Source: Trichopria drosophilae
Taxonomy: Eukaryota > Arthropoda > Insecta > Hymenoptera > Diapriidae
Assembly: GCA_030407085.1 (NCBI GenBank)
Contig: CM059583.1
Coordinates: 206,396,001 to 206,460,000, forward strand
Length of the DNA: 64,000 bases
Reading direction: 5' to 3'
This document shows, piece after piece, positions 13,935 to 23,600 of the stretch (position 1 is its first letter; every line of letters starts with the position of its first letter). The position numbers and the translations under genes were made by a program. Below the pieces are notes generated by a model. That model saw only the letters and a list, made by a program, of their open reading frames with translations, was not told the DNA's origin and did not search any database.

Positions 13935-15436
13935 TATATGGGCAAATCCTCAGAACTTTTGACCTTCATGTTATTTTAAGATTCACGTAAATAAGCTGTA
14001 CAGAAATATTTATAAAACATTACTATTTACTAAATAGGATATGCTTTTCAAGGTACATTTATTTGTTTTGCATGATAGTTGATTAAAAAACCAAAGGAAA
14101 CACGAAAGCCCATAAAATTTCAATAAACTGCTGCATGCAAATCGTATTTTTTGTAATATTTTGTTCTGTAACTTTTGGAACGTGTATTCTTTTCATTTGA
14201 AAATCATGTCGTTGATTAATGGCACTTTATAAAAGCCAAAGATATTTGAAAAATAAGTGTGCCTATCGCTTAATAAGAATGACATGCGTCCAAAGTCGCG
14301 TGCAGAAGATTTATGTAAAATTGAATTTTCGTTAATTTCTAACAATAACTTTTGGAACAAACAATATTATGGCTCCATACTTTGGGAATTTTTAATTGAT
14401 GATATAATAAGTGACGTATTCCAAGGAATAAGGTGTGCTTTGTCTCATCTCAATTCTGTGCCTATTACAACCTATAGCCTTCGTGCGTAACTGTTGTTGA
14501 AAAATGACACTTTTGTCAGGCACACGAACTATACACAATTAAATGCCTCGATTATTGGCGTAATTTATTGTTTTAGGTGTCATAATAATACTCTGAACTT
14601 GTTCCAGAAATACAATACGATTTTCAGGGGTAAAACAAGACATGAAATTATCTCTTTGACACAAACTCCTTTCTTTACACGGAAAAATGCTGTTACGCGC
14701 GGGTTTTATTGGTAACTGATCATAAATACGTTGACAAATATTAAAAATTGAAGATGGTAGATTCAATATGGCGGACCAAATTCCTAAAAAGTTGCTTGAA
14801 CCAGCTGAAACTGGGTATTCGGAATCGCTCATCGGTCGAGATTCGCTATAGCTTTGCTCCAGAAATAGTGAAAATGTAACTTTGGGTAACTTTGTTTTTC
14901 ATCTCCCTTGCTTCATCTTTTATGGCTAAAAATGAATAAATGTGGTACTAATGACAACTTACGTTATACCTATTTAAAATTTTTTTCAGGATTGCCGGGA
15001 TTGTAATGCCTTAAATCGACTTAAATAAATGTTTGCTGCTAAAATTTGTATATTATGAACCTAAAAGCAAAAAGAAAGAAAACCCAATTTCAGCTTGTGT
15101 GAGTAACTTCTTACAAATTCGGTTTTCCATATTGAATTCGCCATCTTGAATTCTGAATATCTGTTGACGGAATCGTGACCAGTAACTTAAATAACCCCGA
15201 GTAACAAATTTCATCTGTTTTCCGCGTACAGAAATATATTTGGTTCGAAGATATAATTTTAGGTCTCGTTTTACCTGACTGCGCTGGACCAATCCTTTAA
15301 AAGTCGTAACGTGTCGTTTTCTCTACATTTTATATGTTTAGGAGTGGCCTCAGGTTGATTTTAAATGTGTGCCACCGAAAAAAAAAATGTTTTTCTTAAA
15401 GCGTAAAGTTAAAAGTTCTGTGGATTTACCCATATA
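13935..15436. mobile_element. 1.5-kb TIR-bounded DNA element, probably non-autonomous
   Basis: The ends form an inverted repeat of about 27 bp with roughly four mismatches. The left end reads TATATGGGCAAATCC then CAGAACTTTT (13935-13961). The right end, read on the - strand from 15436, is TATATGGGTAAATCC then CAGAACTTTT. The outermost TA on each side is compatible with the TA target used by Tc1/mariner-like elements, but the family is not established. Internal frames (14257-14490 +, 14494-14715 +, 14539-14832 -, 15053-15292 -) show no DDE/D transposase signature, so it is most likely non-autonomous or an old relic. It contains the phrase GATTCAATATGGCGGAC near 14761, which looks repeat-derived. 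Confidence 0.55.
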
Positions 15437-16060
15437 CTTCTTTTTGGTTAATAATGATATATTTGACAAGATACCTTCCCTTCTCCTTCCTCCTCCTAGA
15501 TTACCCATGTTCCTCATAACATAGAACTTAATCTTACTATGACAATAAACGTACGAAAATAATTATAAACTGCTGACGGGTGTCCAAAGATTACCGACGT
15601 TTTTTCTTTATTTTCAGAATACTAAAACAATTGTTAATATCAAACTACTGTTGACATCAATAACAATAAAGTTGAATACAACATGTGGAATGACAAAATT
15701 TGACTACAATGTCGATAAAATTGAAATCATAATTAAATATGAAATTTTTAAAATATTATAGAAAAGTTCCAAGTATTCTGAACAATTGGGAAAAATTTAC
15801 ATTATTCCAATTTGATGTCACAAATTGTATTTGCGATAGCACACCCTATTTAATTCGCGTGCAGGTCATAATCTGGAAAGACCAGCATTTGGAAAATAAC
15901 TAAATAAAATACGAAACCCTTCACCAAAATATGAATATTTTCGGATTTCGACCTGCTCTCTTCAAATGATACACGGACCCATGCGCCTTGTTGTTACCCG
16001 TCAACGATTTTTCGACGAAAGTCGCTAATCGGTATGATGAAATTTTCAGAGTTTTACATC
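15437..16060. other. Upstream flank of the frequenin leader, no gene seen
   Basis: No open frame or repeat was recognised. Composition becomes less AT-rich toward 16000. Confidence 0.45.
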
Positions 16061-16229
16061 GCGTCATTGACGTACAATAATCGACTTGCAGCACTACTAT
16101 TCATTCGAAAGCTCGAATCACCAAAAAGTAGAAGCTCGTAAACTGGACAGTCATACGTTGACGAACCGTAAACAAAACATAAAAGCTCAAATAGTGCACT
16201 CGACAATCCCGTTTTCGAAACGATACTTG

Positions 16230-16244
16230 ATGCGGTGCCGATAG
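16230..16244 (+). promoter_or_regulatory. uORF 1 in frequenin leader (4 codons)
   Basis: ATG CGG TGC CGA TAG lies about 240 bases ahead of the main start. Its context (TTGATGC) is weak, so much of the scanning machinery should bypass it. Confidence 0.35.
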
Positions 16245-16332
16245 TGTAAAGTGCGAAAGGAAGTGCCGATTCGTGGTCGATAAAAGCGAACTGGAGTGTC
16301 GCGGCTCCGCCGGGGATTCCCCCGTCCTGAAG

Positions 16333-16350
16333 ATGTTCGGCAAGCGGTGA
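16333..16350 (+). promoter_or_regulatory. uORF 2 in frequenin leader (5 codons)
   Basis: ATG TTC GGC AAG CGG TGA has a better context (GAAGATGT, purine at -3) and ends 121 bases before the frequenin start. That distance allows re-initiation. A damping effect on translation is inference. Confidence 0.4.
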
Positions 16351-16471
16351 GGCCCTCGAGCTTTCAAGCTCAGAGGATTCTGGTGGGATTTACTTTTTGA
16401 TCGGCAGCCTCAGGCGACTGCTGGACGACAAGGACGATTAAAGCGGAAACGGCGATTCGCGATAGGCAAAA

Positions 16472-16535
16472 ATGGGCACGAAGAACAGCAAGCTAAAGCA
16501 AGACACTATCGATCGACTGACGTCGGCCACGTATT
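16472..16535 (+). CDS. Frq: Frequenin / neuronal calcium sensor 1, first coding exon (5' partial gene)
   Basis: The exon encodes 21 residues beginning MGTKNSKLKQDTIDRL and ending in ATY, plus the first base of the next codon. Insect frequenins begin almost identically, and the next family residue is Phe, which fits a codon split after its first T (phase 1). Gly2 with Ser6 matches the N-myristoylation consensus that anchors NCS proteins to membranes on calcium binding. Frequenin is a ~190-residue EF-hand protein that tunes neurotransmitter release and phosphatidylinositol 4-kinase. The EF hands lie in later exons, not found here. The start context is strong (CAAAAATGG), and the exon stops at a consensus donor, ATT then GTAAGT (16536). 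Residues Thr3, Asn5, Ser18 and Ala19 differ from the fly protein. A paralogous NCS family member (neurocalcin, hippocalcin-like) is less likely, because LKQDTIDRLT is the frequenin form. Confidence 0.85.
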
Positions 16536-17109
16536 GTAAGTGCTTTTGATGCTCGTCACTACTCTAAATATATAACCGTTTCCGTAGGCGATTGCTCGTA
16601 TGACCGCCAACTAATCGGAGGAATGAAATTCCAGATTTTTTGGCAAGCGCCTTCTTCCTGTTGGCAATGTTAAAAAAACTTCGTTCTCATTTCGCGTTCA
16701 CAGAATAACGTTTACACTTGGCCGCCTTTTTTTCTGAAAAAAAAACACGGCGTAAGCGGTGTTTTTTACTTTCGTTTCGTTCAAATTACTGGAAATTCAA
16801 ATGAGGTCAAACGAACTTGTTTAACTGTTACCTTTTTTCAATTTTTCTTTTTTTTATCTATTTTTAATGGAGAAATTGACAAAAACAAAATTCGTTATGT
16901 CAACTGTTGTATGAATACTGCAACATGAAGTTGTATTTCACCAGAAAGTTACTTTATGGATATATTTAATTTTTAAAGATATTGCCTTATTTTCGATAAA
17001 GTAATTCTCTAATATATCAGGTTAACCTGTTATACCTCAGAGATACGTATACATTTTGTTGTTGATTTTCGAGCTTCATTCTTATTGTCAGAATAACCTT
17101 GCTTTCCTG

Positions 17110-17155
17110 TTTAGACGACATTCTTTTCAAACATTTCATTTAAATGTCGTCTAAA
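17110..17155. repeat. Hairpin with perfect 13-bp arms
   Basis: TTTAGACGACATT (17110-17122) is the exact reverse complement of AATGTCGTCTAAA (17143-17155), separated by 20 bases. The arms are too short for a typical animal pre-miRNA. A degraded MITE end pair or a chance palindrome is also possible. Confidence 0.6.
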
Positions 17156-17353
17156 ACCAACATGACCACTTTTAAGTACAAAGGCACCAAAATTGTAATT
17201 TTTTTTTTGTAGGAATTTTGTTGTTGTGAGTTTCTTGTCAGATTCAACATGCAATGGAAATACCTAAAATCACCCTAATCTCTTGAAAGTGTCATTATGA
17301 TCTTTTAAATATCGTCTAATAAACGAAAACCATGACGAATACATTGCCTGAAC

Positions 17354-17416
17354 AACACAATCCGTCCCGGGATGTTCTGAGGAGCTCCTGAGGACATCCT
17401 GAGGCGGGCTTGTGTT
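17354..17416. repeat. GC-rich near-palindrome, ~63 bp
   Basis: Centred on GAGGAGCTCCT, with GGATGTTCTGAGG on one side facing GAGGACATCC on the other, and outer arms AACACAA (17354-17360) and TTGTGTT (17410-17416). Several mismatches interrupt the stem. Its GC content contrasts with the AT-rich intron around it, so it is probably a small foldback insertion. Confidence 0.6.
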
Positions 17417-17609
17417 ATTTGCGCTCTTTATATCAATTTTTCGCGAATCGAGAGTTTTGTTTCCTTTTGTCGTTCAGGTTAATCCTCAAGTTTTCAAATT
17501 GAATGTTTTATAGTGAGCAACCACATTCAAAACATACTCTTATTATTTCTTTCAAAAATTTGATTCATAGAAACGTCCGTGGTGATATTCGTTCTTTGAT
17601 TTTTGTATA

Positions 17610-18510
17610 GAGTATCCCATAACTTATGGACCGTATTACTGGGGATAAAATAAAATTATGTACAAAAAAGTTTAATACTGAATTTTGATCCGACATGTAC
17701 AATTTCAATGGTGAGTTTTTAAAGTTGAGGCTCGCTTTTTTGCAATAACTCCTTTAGTTTTTAGGTTATTTCAACAAATGAAATCCCTTGAAAGATTTGT
17801 TTAAACTATGTAGTTGATCTCAGAGTCATTTTGATCTACAATGAATATGTCTCACGTTATAGTTCCAAAAATGCGGAAAAATGCCGATTTATAAGGTTTT
17901 TCACGGCCAACTTATTTTGCTCAATGGTTACGCAAAAATCACCCAAAAGGAAGTTGCAGAGCTTTAAAAAACAAATAATTTGACCCCTTGTATATTGCGA
18001 TGAGATGAAAATTAAGTTCAGGAGAAGCCATCTAATGTCGTAAAGTTGGTTATAAGCGGACACCGTCAATTCAAAATTCATTTTTCTCTATTTCTGTGAC
18101 ATTAAAGAGCTCTCTGTGTGTTCCATTCTCATCGAAAGTTAACGTATAAGGGGTCAAATTCTTTACTTTTTCAAGCTAAATAACTTCTTTATACGTGATA
18201 TTCGCGTAGCTATCTAAGGAAACGGCTTAGCCTTTTCGGGACTATAATAAAAGATATTTTCATGGTAGATGAGATGAGTCAGGGTCAATTGTAGGGTTTG
18301 AAAAAAATCGTTAAAATGAGCCTTTGTTTGTTGAAATAACTTTACAATTCACCGTGTTATTGCAGAAATAGTTATTTTTTGTCCTGAAATTTAAATGCTA
18401 GATATTCAAATCCTATTCGACGGATCGAATTGTAGTATTAAAGTTTTTTGACCAGAACGTTGTCAAGATTCACATTTTGCAATCCGGTTCCTGAGTTGTG
18501 GAACACCTTG
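17610..18510. mobile_element. ~0.9-kb full-length imperfect palindrome (foldback MITE)
   Basis: The ends form an inverted repeat: GTATCCCATAACTTATGG then ACCG (17612-17633) against GTGTTCCACAACTCAGG then AACCG read backward from 18507. Inner blocks also pair. AATTTGACCCCTTGTATA (near 17980) faces the complement of TATAAGGGGTCAAATT (near 18147), and GTTACGCAAAAATCAC (near 17928) faces the segment near 18200. The symmetry axis lies near 18065, so the two halves are diverged inverted copies. No transposase frame is present. A frame at 17857-18081 (-) is within the palindrome and not a gene. Confidence 0.65.
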
Positions 18511-19125
18511 TTAATAAGAAAGTGATATTTTTTAGAGGTTACTGTGAATTTAGACGGAAGAAATCTTATCTTAGATAATTGTATGTATTTTTGGTGGAAA
18601 TCTGTAATCATTTACATTATATTTGCAATATAATAATGATTTATTAAAACAAATTTAAAATTTTTAGTGATTTTATTTCTTTGAAATACAGTCTCTTATA
18701 AATAATAATTGTTTAAATTGCATACTGTAACAAAACATAAACTGTTTTTCTATACCTCACAATCTGTTATTTAAAAATTTATTATAAAAGTTTGTTTCTT
18801 TCAATTAATGAAATTGTATAAATATATTTACTGCGAACCCTGAAATATCTTCTTTAGATATTACTCTGCTACTTTCAGCACTATCTTAGATTTAAATCTT
18901 AAAATTAACGTTCTCTTCGTTGTTCATGATATTTCCAATAATTATATAGATATAAAGTAGGTAGACTTACCAGCGATAGTAACGCCAGAACATGATTCCT
19001 TTTTTGAAAAATTTGAACGAACAAAATTGCTTCACCAAGACAATTAATTATACACAGATTATACGTTATATATGGCTTTAATTTGATTACAGTGATATTA
19101 TTGTGAAATTTATTTTTTCGGCTAA

Positions 19126-19263
19126 CGTGTGTGTGTGTAAAGTTCTTTACGCATACGCCCTTGTATCGAAAACTACTATTATGTACGTCTTTTCGGTGCG
19201 TAAAGTAAACTTTTCGCACTCGATTGTACTTTACGCACGAAAAAGCCGTACGTAAACAATATT
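19126..19263 (+). repeat. Dispersed repeat, copy 2 (GT-block then hairpin block)
   Basis: 19126-19181 matches the right block of the repeat at 1408 (GT run, AAAGTTCTTTACGCATACG, CTTGTATCGAAAACTACT). 19182-19263 matches its left hairpin block (GTACGTCTTTTCGGTGCG to CCGTACGTAAACAATATT). The order is reversed and about 16-18 internal bases are missing from the hairpin. The - strand frame 18905-19219 runs through it and is rejected as a gene. Confidence 0.75.
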
Positions 19264-19278
19264 AATTTATTTTGAAGG

Positions 19279-19541
19279 CGTACCTAGATCTCTGAAAAAG
19301 TTTTTTTGTCACACCAGCATGAAAAGTCCATCTTTCTGCCCGGAAAAGGGGGCGGAAAGTGCCCAATTGCAGCCCGCTGTGATAAAGATGAGCGTCACCT
19401 GGCTGAAAAAATTTTGCCTTGGACCACTTTACATGCGTATTTACATGGACATTTCTTGTACGGATGTGACAAAAAATAGTGCACGAATAGCCCACTCGTC
19501 GCCCTTACTGCAATGCCTCTGTTTCCGCCCTAGATACGTAA
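19279..19541. repeat. Imperfect inverted-repeat element, ~260 bp
   Basis: Left arm CGTACCTAGATC (19279) and TTTTTTGTCACACCAGC (near 19303) face right-arm sequences CTAGATACG (19530) and the complement of TTTTTTGTCACATCC (near 19472). The interior is GC-richer than its flanks. It abuts the dispersed repeat ending at 19263 and may be part of the same insertion. Two opposing frames (19262-19495 -, 19319-19603 +) lie inside and lack any domain. Confidence 0.5.
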
Positions 19542-20468
19542 TATACTATTACGCGCATATACAAAACCAGAACAGTGTATTAGAATTTATTTACAACAAA
19601 TAATTAGAAATTAATTTGATAATCAGTCATAAATTACATGATGATGTCAGTAACTCTAGGATTGATTTTTTTTTAATACTGCAGTCGTATTTCAATTTCC
19701 TACAATCTTAAAGCTCTAAAACCTCCTGAACAATGTTAAACGGCGATTATTGAAGAAAGTACAAAAAACAAACGTATTCTCCTCATCAGCTTCTGAATGT
19801 ATGATGAACTCCAAGATGTAGATCGCTATCTCTGGGAATGTATTTTGAAAGTTGCATGATAAACTGAAATATAGTTATTAGTAAAATGTTTAGTACTTCG
19901 ACTTTCAAACGTGCAGAATTTTCACGCGTCTCTCTCAATATAAAAATAAAAATATTGCAATAATGGGAACATCCATGTAGTGTTTTCGCAGTCAGTAATT
20001 ATTGCTTTTATTACGACCAATTCACAATAAAGCGTCTGGAATCCTTAGAGAGCCGAAATAATAACTTCCCGATCAATCTCCCATATTTTATTACCGTTTA
20101 CTTAACCTATTTTTTCATAATTTTTCCTTTAATCTACATTCAACATATTCTTTTGGTTTATTTTCAATTTTCAAACCTATAAGAGCTTTTTACTTTGAGT
20201 TTTTCCATACACTTTATGTCTTCAAGGCTATACTAAAGTTATGTCGATGTCCTCGATACACGATTGCATTTATTAAGTATTGTTATATAGCTTACATAAT
20301 CATTGATATACAAACAGTACGTAAATTAACGTAATCACAAAAAATCTACTCCTGGTGTGTTTTTATCTGGTCTCATCTGTGTGAGAGTATTGCTTCATTG
20401 AGTTTATTTCTTTGCGGTTCAATTCATTTCCTCTAAAGTCGTTATGTATAATCTAAAATAATAATTAA
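19542..20468. other. AT-rich intronic DNA, no gene or repeat seen
   Basis: Nothing supportable was found. Confidence 0.5.
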
Positions 20469-20635
20469 TAAAAAAAGCCGGGGGGTCAAGAAACCGACAG
20501 TCAAAAAGTCGACAATTATTAAAAAAATCTGCATATTGCAAAGAGAAAAATGTTTTCCCGTGTCGGCTTTTTAATATGTCGGTTTTTACTTGTTGGCCAT
20601 TTGACTATCGGTTTTTTAATATGCCGGCTTTTTTA
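20469..20635. repeat. TIR element of ~167 bp with repeated TCGGCTTTTTAATATG-like motif
   Basis: The left end TAAAAAAAGCCGG (20469) faces the right end CCGGCTTTTTTA (20624-20635). The arms continue inward with AACCGACAGTC (20492) against the complement of GACTATCGGTTTT (20603). The right half contains two tandem variants of TCGGCTTTTTAATATGTCGG. The unit fits a short MITE. TA at each edge could be target sequence. Confidence 0.5.
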
Positions 20636-23600
20636 CTTTTTTGTCTTTTTGACGCGTACCAACAGTTCCCTAAAGTAAAATGACAGAATTTGATAAATAA
20701 TATCATTTTTTCCGTTTATTTTACTATTTTTTTTTAATAACTGAAAAATCGCACAGGCGATCAAGTTCAAAATATTTGTTTGATGAATTACTAACAATGT
20801 TGCGCATGAATAATAATTACATATTACAATTCATGTTAAGAAATCGTTTCGTAGATTTAAAGTTAATATAATATAATAGGAATTCATAAATGGATAAGGC
20901 CTTCGTGAAGTATATGTTTAATACGCGCATTCATTAATATATTTTTAATTTCCAAACAGAGACGAATCCGAATAGTAATTTTTCTAAGTTAGTAAACTTG
21001 TAAACTGTTTGCGCGCCTTATTAAATATGCCATCTTGAAGATTACAAAGTTAACAGTTAATTCATATATGTGCTAACAACCACAGATATTCAAGTCATTG
21101 TTTTGATAAGCAAAATGGTTACAACTTTTGTTTACGATATTGATATTTCCTAAATAAAGTCTTCTCTTCATGGTATTACAACATTAACAATGTATTATAT
21201 ATACATGACGGAAAATTTCGCATTCAGCTCACCTCGTCATTGTCTGCGACTCAAGTTATTGTCCGCGTTGTCTGCCTTTCCACCTTAGATACACAATATT
21301 CTATTTTTTAAAACAAAGTTGGCATATTTTTAATGCAAACTTGGTTTCCTTGATACTTAAGAGGTAATATAAGTTTGTCAACATTCAGGGACAATGGACA
21401 TTTCACATACAACAACTCATCGTTTTTATGTAACATTCCTGAACATTATACTTTAATTACTTTTTGTTACTGAATTATTGTATTATCTTTTTATTAACAA
21501 AAATAGTCGAACATTCAAATAATATTGAACCTACAAGAATGGGATATTGGAAGAACCACTAAAAACGATCAATAGATTTCCAATGTTTCCTTGAAAAATA
21601 ATTACTATGTATTAATTCAGAATGGCGAGTTTTAAACACTATTAGCCCTCCTCCACGACTATAGTCATCCAAAACTACATTGTTTCCATATGGTAAAAAA
21701 ACGACTGCTCCAGAGGGTTAAATAAACAAACCATTAAAACTAAATGAACGTATACTGGATCAGTGGCATTACATTAGTGGGTTTGTGGTTTGAAAACAGA
21801 AATTACATAAGTATATTTAGAAATAATTAAAAATAACACGAACGGTGACAAGATATGACACTTTTGAATATACTCATTTGAATTTTCTGATAAGTACTAA
21901 TAGGTTTTCAACTTTTTGTTACGTTTAGATACAAGAATAATAAAAGTTAAATTAGGCAAATTAAAAAATGAAAAAGTGCAAAAGGGAATACTTGAACTAA
22001 AAGATACGAATAAAGAGGTTGGAAGTGGAGGGGAATAATTTGCGGGAAGTTGAGTTGAAGAGCTTCTAGTAGCGAGAATTAAAAGATGCTTTCCTGAAAG
22101 AAGAATGAGAAATGAGGCTTGATGGTTATATTTTCGTTGAAGTTTAATACTGATGCAATAAATTTGTATGAATAAAGATGCGGGTGTCTAGCGTACTTAT
22201 TTATAATTCATACCGCTTAAATGACTATCTATTTCGATCAGCAAATAACTTCTCAAAACATTATTTTTTGCCTAAAATAACTTTTGGGTAAATAATAAAT
22301 GTCAGGTTAGGTAATAACTTTCGCTAATGACTTATTTTTCTGGAAAATTCTCTGTATTTTATCATTAATGAATACAAATCTTAACATACATTGTCTGTAC
22401 ATACTTTTACACCATACGAACGAGGTGTAACAAATTACTAACGAATATTTTAAAAAATTCGTATTGATGATTATTTCTGTAGAAAGTATCAACTCCTCAA
22501 AATGTAAACATATACTTACATTCATTACTTTCGTGAATTCCTTCATTAATTTATTAATAGTGATTAAGAATGTAATGACAAATGTGCAAAATTATTTTGA
22601 CAATGTTATTTAGTCATTTAGCCTCTATTTCGTTATATCATTTTTAAATCTAAACGTCACCTCGAATGTCCAACGAATAGTTTTTTTAACTCCTCACGTG
22701 TCATATTCATTGACTTTAAAATGATAAATACCATTTGTGATGATAACTGATGACGATCAGTTACATTATTTTAGAGTAAATAATTCAAGTAATAGACAAT
22801 ATATATGCTTGTATTTTTATAGAAATAGAAAATCAATAACATAACATTCGAATGGAACTTTTCATAACATTTACGCTCATAATATGCATGTAAAGAGTAC
22901 TAATACACAGGAAAAACTAACCGGATATTGAAACGGAGCTTTTCAAAATCTGCTTAACTTTTATAAACAGTAAAAGATCACTTGCTCGAGGAAGTGCCTG
23001 TAAACATTGAAATTGCAAACTAATGTAAGGTTAGAGAAATATATTGTCTTTATAAAAATTGCATCGTACTAGAAATTTAATTATTTGTAAAAATAAAATT
23101 AACTCCACTCGTTCGTTATTGAAGAAGATGTTTTGTTTACAAAACAATGCTAATGGTTGTAAAAATGTCGCTTTCAAAAAGTGTTCTTGAGTATTATGAA
23201 AGAAAGAGATAGTAAAGATAAATAGATATGAAAAGAAGCGGGATAACTGACAGTGAGATGCAGGTTGAAAACCGGAAAGAAAGGCAATCTGCATTAAGTC
23301 AGACGAAAGGAGAGTAAATTAAAACTTTTCTTTCTATGAAATAAAATAAATATTAAGTAAATCGGAAAAAATACGACACAATTAAGTATTTTATATAATC
23401 ACATACGCGGTTAATTTTCATTTCCATTCTTACAGTTTTTGAAGAAATAAATTGACTCTGTAATGATTAATTAACTGCTTAGTAATTTACATTTTCTTTT
23501 ATAAAATATTCCAATTGTTACTATTGTATATCACAGAATTAATTAACAAATGAATTAACTACAGGCTCTTATTAAATAAGAAATTCTTACGAATAGACGG

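Larger units (their letters stand above)
16061..16471 (+). promoter_or_regulatory. Frequenin promoter-proximal region and 5' leader
   Basis: GC content rises sharply and stays high up to the start codon, as expected of a leader. A CRE-like TGACGTAC lies at 16068-16075 and an initiator-like TCATTC at 16101-16106. Neither fixes the start site, and no TATA box is evident. Two very short upstream frames lie inside (16230-16244, 16333-16350). Whether the leader has a further upstream non-coding exon cannot be seen. A long - strand frame here (16101-16367) is a by-product of the composition. Confidence 0.45.

Noticed and set aside
17110..17155. Perfect hairpin considered as a microRNA precursor
   Set aside because: A 13-bp stem is shorter than a microRNA duplex, and no known insect microRNA seed was recognised.
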